Shown piece by piece: positions 1 to 7,858 of a stretch of DNA of 64,000 nt (positions are counted from its first letter, which is position 1; each line of letters opens with the position of its first letter). The stretch comes from Paracoccus ravus (lineage in GTDB: Bacteria; Pseudomonadota; Alphaproteobacteria; Rhodobacterales; Rhodobacteraceae). The notes beneath the pieces are model-generated. The model was not told where the DNA came from. It did no database searches and was given only the letters and a program-made list of their open reading frames with translations. Position numbers and translations under genes: made by a program. The stretch spans positions 1-64,000 of the forward strand of contig NZ_SDEB01000005.1 in assembly GCF_004522175.1 (NCBI RefSeq). The letters run 5' to 3'.

Positions 1-84
1 TGGCTATGGACTTACAACAACGAGCGCCCCAACATGGGCATCGGCGGCATCACACCCGCCCAGAAACTGAAAATGGCTGCCTGA
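1..84 (+). CDS. IS3-family transposase OrfB, C-terminal fragment
   Basis: The first 27 codons in frame 1 end at TGA 82-84. They contain the YNNERPN...GGITPAQKL motif found at the C-terminus of IS3-family DDE transposases, after the catalytic glutamate. The rest of the gene lies left of the window. Family assignment is secure; which IS it belongs to cannot be told from this fragment. Confidence 0.75.
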   Translation, partial: WLWTYNNERPNMGIGGITPAQKLKMAA

Positions 85-123
85 GGTCTACTTCTGCGCC
101 CCGTTAAAACGGGGAGGATTACC
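1..123 (+). mobile_element. Right end of an IS3-family insertion sequence (partial)
   Basis: The window opens inside an insertion sequence. It contains the last codons of a transposase and the terminal sequence. The end probably lies near 123, because the 3' end of the neighbouring minus-strand gene changes character there. Within the terminal region, 99-114 reads CCCCGTTAAAACGGGG, a perfect 7-bp inverted repeat around AA. The family assignment rests on the transposase tail; the exact terminal base is inferred. Confidence 0.6.
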
Positions 124-2991
124 GACGCACCTGCTTCTCACATCCACATTTACGCCCTTCATTTCACTCTTGTCTTTGGCCATTCGCGCAAGTTTTCGGA
201 ACCCGCTTTTACCTTCGGTGACGAGTGCATTATCTATGTCTCCCTCAAGCGCTGCTTGGATGCTTGCCATGACCTCTTCCTCCGTGTCCTCATCGCGAAT
301 TTCCGATGACACGAAGACGATTAGCTCTGGCTTATTCTGCACCGCACTCGTGACGATGAAATCATAGGTGAGTGAGCCAGACTTCTTCCCATGCTTCGCA
401 GCGTTGTAGAGAACAACATAGAGCGCATCATACACAAGCTGATATGCCCCACCCGAAAGTGTTATCTCTTGCTTGGGTGAATTATCATATAATGGTTGGT
501 AGTCGCCGAAAGCCTCTTGGACCTCAGACATCACAGCATCGAACAGCAGAAGGAGTGGGGCCGATGGAGAGAGGTTGGTCGGTTGTTTGAACCAACTTAC
601 CACAATGCGAAAGCGTTCATCCACGAGATGCCCTAGTTCTCGAACAAAGTTTCGGCCAATTGCCTCGACTGCTCCTGGCAATACTCGCCTCAGGTCTGAA
701 GCGTTGCCCCAAGAGTGACGGCAGTTCCCAACATGGTCCCTGATGCGCTTCAAGTCCAACTCTGCCATCCGCCAGCAATAACTGTAAAGTAATGCATTGA
801 CGCTGGGATAGGACTGAGTGCTGTCAAAGGTATCGATTATGTCAATCATCGCCGCGCGAACAATGTCGGCTCTGTCTTTTCTGAAAATATCAGTATCCAA
901 GAGTCCCTTTGGCTTCTTGCTGGAATGTACTTGCAGATACTCAGCGGCGAGGTGGTCGATTCCCGAAACGTAATTCAGATACCAAGTATCGAAAGCATGT
1001 TTGAAGTCGTCATTCTCGAATAGTTGGGCAAATCTCTGATCCGCTCTCAGTGTCGCAACTGGGCTAGCCATGACACCTTTCAGTGTTCCGTGGCGTATTC
1101 TTCGTCCCAGATAGGATGCTATTCCGAAAATTGTGTTTGCGCAGAACTCCTTATAGGCCTCGCCAATTACGAGTGCCAGTCGGCGCTCCGGGGTGTCTTG
1201 ATGCGGCAGTTCTGCGCTGGCTTCCTTCAGAAGAAGGAGGTTAAACGCTATCGCAACCTTAAGCCGCAAGACGCCACTTATCTCAACGAATAGTCGGTCA
1301 TGGACCCATTCAATGAAGCGACTTGGATCGACATATATACGAGTATCGTCTATCTCGCCGCGAAGTTTTTTGAGTTTGAGGTCGACGCGAAGCGCATTCG
1401 CCCTCTGAGCATAGACGGGCTGGTCTCTGTTCTTTCCATACCACTCGTGTAGTGCAGCTCTGGCCTCAAAGAAGTCGTCAGTTTCTTTGTAGATTCTGAA
1501 AAGTTGACTTAAGAATGTCTCGTCGCACAGTTCATACACGAAGTCAGCTGCTGCTGGCGCGATTCCCTCAAGGAAGTCGAGAAATTTGACCAGATTTCCA
1601 TCAAATCTTGAAAGCAAAATACATTGAAGCAGCCGTCTTAGGACGAATGTGTCTGAATCACGTCGAGACTTCCGTGAAATCAAGCAGGTTACGATGAAAG
1701 ACTTTAGATCGTCCTCCTCCTCCTTAGAAAAGGCCTCAAGGTAGAGCCTATTTCCGATGTTGGCGAGGTCTCTAGTTTTGTTCATCAACTCTAGGAACTC
1801 TTCCGCGGTGGCTTTGGATCGACCCTCTGTCCGCTCAAGAACGTATAGGAAGGCAATGGTGCGGACGAAGGTCCCGACGTGACTTGGATCATAGATGTCG
1901 AGTCGGAGAGGATCTTTACTGTTCGGGACAAGAAGGTCTTGGACGGATTTTATCCTCGAGAAATATCGACTCTTGTATGAAGCGGCATCAAACGAACTCG
2001 CTCTAGCGACATCCGCCGCCATCTCCCTATCGGAGAAGTAGGGGTCGACAGCATTCCGGAACTGAGCGATCTCCTCGTGCTCGATCCACGTGATGCTTCG
2101 CCTGTAGAACATGTAATCGTCCGCGCAGAGAGGCTCGAACTCTGCACGGTGGGCGACGAAGAGACTTCGCCATGTGCTAGAAAGCGTTTCGGTTAGAAGT
2201 TGCGCTGCCGCTTCTTCACGACTTGATGAGAGCTTGAGCTTGACATTCAAATATTGAATGCAGAAGTAAATTACGGCATCTACGAGGGAATACTGAGAGA
2301 AGCTCTGGAGTGTTGAGAGTCGTTCCTCTGATGTCTCGGCAAAAGGGGTGTGGACGAATCGGGCAATGTCCCTTGTGAATTGATTATCCTTACCGCGATC
2401 TTTGATGGCGTGAACGCCCTTTTTAATTGTGAACGTCTCGTAGCTCTCACCCAGCGTGTCCAATAGCAAAACTACGATCAAATTCTTGCGCTCCATCCCG
2501 CTCGTGCGTAGGTGCTCTACGCAAAATGCGTGTGCGTCGCCGGACGTGTCACTGATGGTCGCGACCAGCGATATCCTCCGCAGGAGCGCGAACGAGTATC
2601 CATACTCCTGATAGATCGTCTTCATCAGCTCAGTTGCTGACGTGAGCTCGTCGGCAAGGATGAAATCGTCTATTGCTCTAAGCCCTGAAAGAATCTTGGA
2701 TATGGCTTCATAGTTGCGGGTGACGCGTAGCCGTAGGGCGGTGAGTTCGTTCTCGATGGCTTGGGGCGTAAGGCGGATATACTTTTCGAAGTTCGGCGGC
2801 GCCTTAGGGAATTCCGGCGGGAGGGAAAGATGCGAATATAGCGGGGCTTCCCTCAGAAGGTTTTCGACGGCCCCGCACTCTTGTGCGGTCATCAGCTTTC
2901 GCAGATTATTGTGGGCGGTGATTTGTGACGCATTGTGCGACCGGTCCTGCATCGCACGCAACAGATTCTTGACTTTCGGCCTAAGCAACAC
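88..2991 (-). CDS. Large protein of unknown function with a degenerate GHKL-like end, 3' end replaced by an IS
   Basis: This is a 967-codon reading frame starting at GTG 2991, preceded by an AGGGG-type ribosome site; an alternative ATG is at 2952. I do not recognise the family. Most of the protein looks alpha-helical. Near residues 862-868 it carries NAAKHG, resembling the N-box of histidine-kinase-type (GHKL) ATPases, and near 926-930 a Gly-Lys-Ser-Gly segment resembling the G2 loop. The usual DxGxG box between them is not evident, so ATP binding is uncertain. The last 11 or so codons (GNPPRF to AQK) are read from the IS end at 88-123, so the original C-terminus is lost. The base composition is visibly more AT-rich than the core genes, suggesting transfer. 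A role in mobile-element defence is possible but unproven. Confidence 0.6.
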   Translation of the reverse strand: MLLRPKVKNLLRAMQDRSHNASQITAHNNLRKLMTAQECGAVENLLREAPLYSHLSLPPEFPKAPPNFEKYIRLTPQAIENELTALRLRVTRNYEAISKILSGLRAIDDFILADELTSATELMKTIYQEYGYSFALLRRISLVATISDTSGDAHAFCVEHLRTSGMERKNLIVVLLLDTLGESYETFTIKKGVHAIKDRGKDNQFTRDIARFVHTPFAETSEERLSTLQSFSQYSLVDAVIYFCIQYLNVKLKLSSSREEAAAQLLTETLSSTWRSLFVAHRAEFEPLCADDYMFYRRSITWIEHEEIAQFRNAVDPYFSDREMAADVARASSFDAASYKSRYFSRIKSVQDLLVPNSKDPLRLDIYDPSHVGTFVRTIAFLYVLERTEGRSKATAEEFLELMNKTRDLANIGNRLYLEAFSKEEEDDLKSFIVTCLISRKSRRDSDTFVLRRLLQCILLSRFDGNLVKFLDFLEGIAPAAADFVYELCDETFLSQLFRIYKETDDFFEARAALHEWYGKNRDQPVYAQRANALRVDLKLKKLRGEIDDTRIYVDPSRFIEWVHDRLFVEISGVLRLKVAIAFNLLLLKEASAELPHQDTPERRLALVIGEAYKEFCANTIFGIASYLGRRIRHGTLKGVMASPVATLRADQRFAQLFENDDFKHAFDTWYLNYVSGIDHLAAEYLQVHSSKKPKGLLDTDIFRKDRADIVRAAMIDIIDTFDSTQSYPSVNALLYSYCWRMAELDLKRIRDHVGNCRHSWGNASDLRRVLPGAVEAIGRNFVRELGHLVDERFRIVVSWFKQPTNLSPSAPLLLLFDAVMSEVQEAFGDYQPLYDNSPKQEITLSGGAYQLVYDALYVVLYNAAKHGKKSGSLTYDFIVTSAVQNKPELIVFVSSEIRDEDTEEEVMASIQAALEGDIDNALVTEGKSGFRKLARMAKDKSEMKGVNVDVRSRCVGNPPRFNGAQK

Positions 2992-3000
2992 TAACCCCTA

Positions 3001-3685
3001 TCGAATCTTATGAGCCGGTTTCTCGCAGCCCTTTGTTGCGCTGCAATCTAACGTGACGCACTTTGCGCGTCACTAATGAACCGCATTAGGTTCAGGGCTT
3101 CGCTAACGGGGGTGTTTTCGTCAAGCGGTTTGGCGCACAGATGGTCAGCCGCTGTAGCGGGGCATCTCCTTCTTTGTGCACATAGCTGACGGAGAGGTGG
3201 CCTTCTGCTTTGGATCCCCCGGGTGCATACTTCGTTCCGTGGGGTAATCTGACCTTGCCCCGTGATCCCGATCGCCAGACCGCCGAGATCCACATCCGCA
3301 TCGCGATCATGAACCGCGCCTCGGCCCTCGGCAGGGCCGAGATCGAGGCCGTTGCCTGAAGGTGAACGGGGAAGGGCATCGTTTGCCCGACCGGCCATTT
3401 GTCCAACACCCAGAGGCGCCACCGCGGTGCCGCAAGGGGACAATGTCCTCCCATTTCCGCGCGGCGGACAGTTCTGAGAAGGTGCCCACCTCGCTCTCGC
3501 AGTCGTGGGGATAAGTTCCCGCCGCCGGCACCGACGCGCGCTCGAGCGGGTCACGTGCATTCGGATGATCAGATTATAGCGAACTTCACCCATCCCTGCG
3601 GCGCATATGGGGGGCTGCCTCTCGACGTCACTCAGGCGAAAGCGCCGCCCGACACTTCGTCGCCATACATGTTCAGCTGAAACGC
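3001..3685. other. Gene-poor mosaic stretch
   Basis: I see no convincing intact gene here. Several overlapping short frames exist on both strands but none has a credible start, ribosome site and family motif together. Positions 3053-3073 contain GTGACGC and GCGTCAC as inverted arms around a short spacer. The stretch probably consists of remnants brought together by insertions and deletions at the edge of the Tn7-like element. Confidence 0.5.
3186..3359 (+). pseudogene. C-terminal remnant of an unrecognised protein
   Basis: An open frame without a plausible start runs from just after a TAG at 3183-3185 to TGA 3357-3359. It encodes 57 residues, including a charged helical end with IHIRIAIMNR. 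The composition looks like real coding sequence (strong third-position GC) rather than a shadow frame, but I cannot name the family. It may be the surviving tail of a gene cut by rearrangement. Confidence 0.25.
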
Positions 3686-3850
3686 TTATTCAGCGCCGCC
3701 CCGTCCGCTTTGCAGGCGATCGATCGATGCCAGCCCGATATCAGCGCCGGGAATGCCGTTTTCTTCGATATACTTGGCTTCGGCGGCAAGCGCGGCCTCA
3801 TTCTCACGAAACCATGCGGCTGCCCGCTCCTTGGCGCTTTCTGATGTCAT
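3686..3850 (-). pseudogene. CcdA-like antitoxin fragment
   Basis: A 54-codon minus-strand frame starts at ATG 3850 and ends at TAA 3686-3688. Its core (AAAWFRENEAAL...YIEENGIPGADI) resembles the toxin-binding half of CcdA-family antitoxins, where a Trp-x-x-x-Asn helix is followed by a Glu-x-x-Gly-Pro/Leu-Pro-type turn. The N-terminal ribbon-helix-helix DNA-binding part is missing from the called frame. In-frame codons continue upstream of the ATG, which suggests truncation. No CcdB-like toxin is visible nearby. The family call is inference from motif shape. Confidence 0.35.
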
Positions 3851-4000
3851 GTCAGTGCCCTCGATGCGAGATCCTGCACTGACAACTTTAGCGGGTGCGC
3901 GCGTGCGATGGAAGGTACTGTGGGCTGGGTGCTGCAGCAGGTGAACAGGGCATCGAGATGCTTGGCTGGCGGAGCCCGGGGGTTGACCAACGCGACCAAG
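3851..4000. other. Spacer with no clear gene
   Basis: Between the CcdA-like fragment and the nuclease-XRE gene there is no supported gene. A CAACTTTAGCG sequence around 3886-3896 partly resembles the core of the repeats at the right-hand element end (11836-11933), but one weak match is not enough to call a site. Confidence 0.3.
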
Positions 4001-5125
4001 TCACACCTTGCGTCGTGGAGAGGGCCGCTTGCGGGAAGTGCGTGACTTGGGGCCGTCCAACTCGTCAAGCGTTCGAGGCGGTGCAGGCGGAAAGAGGCTA
4101 TGAAGCCGGTCAGTGACCTCCAGCACATCACAGATCGCCAGCAGACTCGCGAGGGTAACCTCGCCCGAGGTTTCAAAACGCCGAATGGCCGACAACGGCA
4201 CCCCGCTGCGTTCCGCCAGGTCCTGCTGCGATAGATTGAAACCGAGCCGTCGCGCCCGCGCGCTTGTGGCCAGTTCGATTGCCGTCAGGGGCTCCTTCCG
4301 GAGCGGCCATTCCGGCTCAACCATCGTCAGGGCGCCAGCCCCATGCTCATCATCCTCGAACAGCGCGAAATTGACATTCATCATGTGAGCATCGGCCCGC
4401 AGAGCGACCAACTCATCCATCGAATCTCGCCACGATCCTGCAACGATCAGCAGCATTGCCGGAAACTGACGCGCTGATAATCCCAACCGCCCGAGCACGT
4501 CCATCAAGTAGCGGCGATGCAGTTTCTGACGCGATTGCTTGATCTGGATTGCCATGACGACCTGGCTCCCAACCATTACCAGGAGGTCTGCGCCACCATC
4601 CCCCGAGGAGCCTGCATCCTCGATCCTGGCATTCGCCCCGAAGCCAAGCACTTCAATGTTTTTTTGAAGATAGGAATGTACCGATCGTACGAAACGTTCC
4701 GCCTGCCAGAAACGCTCGTGCGCGGCGAGCCCACGACCGCCAGACTCCTGCTTCGCAGCTTCAAGCGCAGCCTTGAGTTCGTCGCGGTTGATTTGGCCAG
4801 AAATAAACCTCGGCTGCATGCGTCTGGCTAAGCCACTGTCAATGCGCCAAATTTGGGCGAACAAAAGCAGGCTCACCATACTCACAGGCGAAACTTCCGT
4901 CACATCCGTTTCCGGGAAGTGCGCTGCGTACCAACGTTCTGCCGCGAGAGGGTTTCGTAGGCTTGCCACCTGAACGCCGCGCAATCGCGCGACTTCACGC
5001 AGCAGGTCGTCGGGATTCTCGAAACCGTAGCCCGAGCAGTTCCGCATCGCAATGCGGAGGGCTTTGGCAAATGTGAGCCAATCGGTTTTGGAGGCAATCT
5101 CGCGAAGGGAGGCGTCTGAAATCAT
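4001..5125 (-). CDS. Nuclease-like protein fused to a C-terminal XRE DNA-binding domain
   Basis: The 374-aa product has three parts. Residues 1-150 are of unknown fold. Residues about 150-260 carry a PD-(D/E)xK-like pattern: Gly-Gly-Ala-Asp180 in a strand, then Ile-Gln194-Ile-Lys196 in the next strand, as in Mrr-like or restriction-type nucleases. Residues about 286-345 are an XRE/Cro-type helix-turn-helix (LSQQDLAERSGVPLSAIRRFE), followed by a basic tail. The gene is divergent from tnsA, and the 77-bp gap holds a palindrome at 5171-5185. Autoregulation and control of the transposition genes is therefore a reasonable inference. Whether the nuclease domain is active, and whether the gene is cargo or part of the transposon machinery, is unknown. 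Confidence 0.7.
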   Translation of the reverse strand: MISDASLREIASKTDWLTFAKALRIAMRNCSGYGFENPDDLLREVARLRGVQVASLRNPLAAERWYAAHFPETDVTEVSPVSMVSLLLFAQIWRIDSGLARRMQPRFISGQINRDELKAALEAAKQESGGRGLAAHERFWQAERFVRSVHSYLQKNIEVLGFGANARIEDAGSSGDGGADLLVMVGSQVVMAIQIKQSRQKLHRRYLMDVLGRLGLSARQFPAMLLIVAGSWRDSMDELVALRADAHMMNVNFALFEDDEHGAGALTMVEPEWPLRKEPLTAIELATSARARRLGFNLSQQDLAERSGVPLSAIRRFETSGEVTLASLLAICDVLEVTDRLHSLFPPAPPRTLDELDGPKSRTSRKRPSPRRKV

Positions 5126-5170
5126 GCGGTGAGCATAGCAACAAACGGCTCAGAGAGTCGGGCGATCTGT

Positions 5171-5185
5171 GTTAGTATCGCTAAC
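5171..5185. promoter_or_regulatory. Operator-like palindrome between the XRE gene and tnsA
   Basis: GTTAG and CTAAC form a perfect 5-bp inverted repeat around TATCG, in the divergent intergenic region, 17 bp before the tnsA start. This is the size and position expected for an XRE dimer site. Binding by the neighbouring XRE-domain protein is inferred from context only. Confidence 0.45.
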
Positions 5186-5202
5186 GGAAAGGGTGGCGCA
5201 AA

Positions 5203-5922
5203 ATGCGCATCGACAGCAAGGCAGAGCCGGTGGCCCGGCGCATCCATAAGCGCGGCATGAAGAAGAAGGCGCATTGGGTTGCGCCTCCTAAATGCAAGGG
5301 GCTGATCCAGACCGAGAGCCGGCTGGAGGCGAGTGCCGCCATCGCCATCGGTCTCGATCCAAGGGTCACATCCTTCCGCCCCCAGCCCGCGAGTTTCGAC
5401 CTCGCCACCGGTCGAAAATATCGCTCTGCCAAAGCCCTTTCGGAGGCGACCAGCGGTAAAGGGCGATGCTACACGCCCGATTTCGAGGTCAAGCTGGGCA
5501 GGGCCATCGTCTATGTCGAAGTGAAGCACTCCGCCCTGATCAGGAAGTACCCCGACACGCTCCTGCTCCCACGGATGTTCGCAGGCTTCGGCTGGAAACT
5601 CATCCTGGTCGATGAAAACCTGCTCTGCGATACCTTCGTGCAGAATACGCGGCTGATATGGCCATGGTACGGTCACGCTGTCGCCGACCAGACCGTCCAG
5701 GCGCTTCAGGAGGAGTGCCGAGAGCCGCGGAGCTTCGCGTCTCTCACCGAGGGCGGAAGAACTCAGGCGGACATCCTTTCCCTGCTCGCCAGCGGCCATT
5801 TGGCAACCGATCTTGCCGGTGCGCGATTGAACTCGAGATCCCTCATCATCACAGCCGCCGGCGTTGCAACGGATCTGATGCGCCTGCCCTTCCCGATCAC
5901 TGCGGAGAAGCCCCATGCTTGA
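5203..5922 (+). CDS. tnsA: TnsA-like transposon endonuclease
   Basis: TnsA makes the 5'-strand cuts that let Tn7-like elements move by cut-and-paste together with TnsB. The 239-aa protein shows the TnsA nuclease core: Glu38 in TESRLEA, Asp93 in YTPDF and Glu106-x-Lys108 in YVEVKH, matching the E...D...(E/Q)xK restriction-type active site. It is slightly shorter than Tn7 TnsA (273 aa). The start is the ATG at 5203 after a GGGTGG stretch. The 3' end overlaps tnsB by 8 bases. The second half (after about 115) corresponds to the DNA- and TnsC-binding region but is not diagnostic. Confidence 0.85.
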   Translation: MRIDSKAEPVARRIHKRGMKKKAHWVAPPKCKGLIQTESRLEASAAIAIGLDPRVTSFRPQPASFDLATGRKYRSAKALSEATSGKGRCYTPDFEVKLGRAIVYVEVKHSALIRKYPDTLLLPRMFAGFGWKLILVDENLLCDTFVQNTRLIWPWYGHAVADQTVQALQEECREPRSFASLTEGGRTQADILSLLASGHLATDLAGARLNSRSLIITAAGVATDLMRLPFPITAEKPHA

Positions 5923-7855
5923 TTTTGACGGAACTTCCCAAGCACCGATGGCCTTCGTCGCGCGCAAGGGTGCCCACGTCCTTCTGCGCTGTGGCGATGG
6001 AGCGGAGGTCGAGGTCGAGTACGATCGATACCGCGAGATGATCGCCAATGGCCAAGCCCTTCGGCCAGGTGACGACGGGAACTCTCCCCCGATCCATGAC
6101 GAGCATGCTCGCAACTACCAAGCAATGATCCAGCATGCGATCACCCGCGACAAGCAACTTCGCCGCAGCGGTAGAAGTGCAAAGGAAGCGCATCGGGTCC
6201 TCAGCGAAGAATTGAGATCTCATCCAGTTTTTGCAGCCTATGCGCCGGCCATGTTCAGCCTCCGGACACTGCAAAACTGGAAGACGAAACTTGCCCGCGA
6301 GGGCAAGGCGGCGCTCACGCCCAAATTTGCCGAACGTGGCAATCGGGGCGCCCGATACGACGAGCTTTACAGGAAGACTGTCTTCGATGTCCTTGAGCGA
6401 AACTACTTGCAGAATGACAGGCTGGCGATCTGGAATATCGTGCCCCAGGTAAGACGAAAATACGAGGTGGCCTGCAAGGCAGAAGGCCGGGAACCCGGCA
6501 ATTGCGATCGACGCTGTCTCGAAGCGGTCATTGCGACGATCCGTGCCGATGACGTCGTCTCGGCAAGGCACGATTCGCAGACCAGCAAGAAGTTCCTCCT
6601 GCAATCCCAGTTCTATCACCGCGTCCATGCGCCGCTGGACCTTGTCGAAATCGACTGCACGAAGGGCGATATCCATCTCGCCGATGCGAAGGGAAATTGT
6701 GTCGGCAGGCCTTTCATCTGTGCAGCGGTATGTGCGGCGACCGGATTTCCTTGGATCCGCGCCTCACTCGACGCACCGAACGAGACCCTTGTCATCCAGA
6801 CGATCAGGGATGTGATGACAATGCGCGGCTGCGAATACTTTGATTTTCACGAAATACCACCAGAGAATCGCATTGAAGCATTCGGCACGCCGAAGGTCAT
6901 TTCTACCGATCAGGGAAGTGAAAACAGCGGCAGCAATCTCAACGTCGTCGTTGAGAACGCCCATATCGAATTTGCCAAGAACATACCCGGATGCCCGGAG
7001 AAGAAGCCCTTCGTCGAGCGGTTTTTCCGGGAGTTGAACCGATTCCTGCAGACCCTCCCTGGATCCAGCCACTCAAAGGATCTGCCCAACCGGCAGCGAA
7101 CCGCCAAGGGCATGAAGGAGGCCACGCTCACGCTGGACGAGTTGCAGAAGATGCTCGTCCTCTGGGTCTATAACAGCTACATCCACAAGATCCGGCGACT
7201 GATCCATTCCCCTCTTCGGCAGGCCGAATCGCCAGCTGCAAGCTGGAATCGGCTGGCCAGGGAGGTGACGTATCCCAGTTCACCGCGCGACCTTGACGCG
7301 ATCTTCATGATCGAGTCCAGAAATCGAAAGGTGCATTCCTACGGTATCGCAGTCGGCGGCATCCATTATCACTCCTCGGAGTTACGTGACCTCATCGGCC
7401 AGCACGGCATCGGGACCAACGTCACGATCCTCCATGACCCCACGAATTCCGGCCACATCATGGTCAAGGACCCTTTGACCGGACAGTACTTCGCGGTTCC
7501 AGCAAAGGCCGATGAGGCTACCGGTGTCAGCTTGGAGGAAGGCAAGGCGCGCCGCAAAGCCGATCCTGCCGCGAAAGAGAAAGATCGCCAGGCACGTGAG
7601 TATGCCGCTGATCTCGCGGACAATGGCCAGAACATGGCCAAAGCCCGCGGCAAGGCCAAACCTTCCCGGGCTCTCAAGGACATCCGCAAAGCCGAGCAAC
7701 GCCGGCAGCGGCACAAGGAAATCAACGCGACCCGGAATTCGGGGCAGGATTCATCCAAGACTTCCGCGATCGACAAGGCGAACCGATCTACCCCGAGACT
7801 GCCGATCCGCCTGCAGAGCAGCCTGCCGGAGATCGACAAGGTCCATCAGGAGTAG
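5915..7855 (+). CDS. tnsB: TnsB-like DDE transposase
   Basis: TnsB binds the transposon ends, cuts the 3' strands and joins them to the target. The 646-aa protein has N-terminal helical DNA-binding regions (about 60-220) and a retroviral-integrase-type core. Its catalytic acids are visible as Asp247 (VEIDCT), Asp332 (STDQGSEN) and Glu368 (PFVERFF). A beta-barrel region and a long Lys/Arg-rich tail (about 520-646) follow; in Tn7 the TnsB tail contacts TnsC. It is translated from an ATG inside the end of tnsA, implying coupled translation. Confidence 0.9.
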   Translation: MLDFDGTSQAPMAFVARKGAHVLLRCGDGAEVEVEYDRYREMIANGQALRPGDDGNSPPIHDEHARNYQAMIQHAITRDKQLRRSGRSAKEAHRVLSEELRSHPVFAAYAPAMFSLRTLQNWKTKLAREGKAALTPKFAERGNRGARYDELYRKTVFDVLERNYLQNDRLAIWNIVPQVRRKYEVACKAEGREPGNCDRRCLEAVIATIRADDVVSARHDSQTSKKFLLQSQFYHRVHAPLDLVEIDCTKGDIHLADAKGNCVGRPFICAAVCAATGFPWIRASLDAPNETLVIQTIRDVMTMRGCEYFDFHEIPPENRIEAFGTPKVISTDQGSENSGSNLNVVVENAHIEFAKNIPGCPEKKPFVERFFRELNRFLQTLPGSSHSKDLPNRQRTAKGMKEATLTLDELQKMLVLWVYNSYIHKIRRLIHSPLRQAESPAASWNRLAREVTYPSSPRDLDAIFMIESRNRKVHSYGIAVGGIHYHSSELRDLIGQHGIGTNVTILHDPTNSGHIMVKDPLTGQYFAVPAKADEATGVSLEEGKARRKADPAAKEKDRQAREYAADLADNGQNMAKARGKAKPSRALKDIRKAEQRRQRHKEINATRNSGQDSSKTSAIDKANRSTPRLPIRLQSSLPEIDKVHQE

Positions 7856-7858
7856 AAA

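Noticed and set aside
3053-3073. GTGACGC/GCGTCAC inverted arms as a transcription terminator
   Set aside because: There is no T-run on either side and no gene ending nearby. It is noted instead as a possible degenerate transposon-end site.
3847-4176. 109-codon minus-strand frame overlapping the 3' end of the nuclease-XRE gene
   Set aside because: No recognisable motif, no ribosome site, and most of it overlaps the better-supported gene in another frame.
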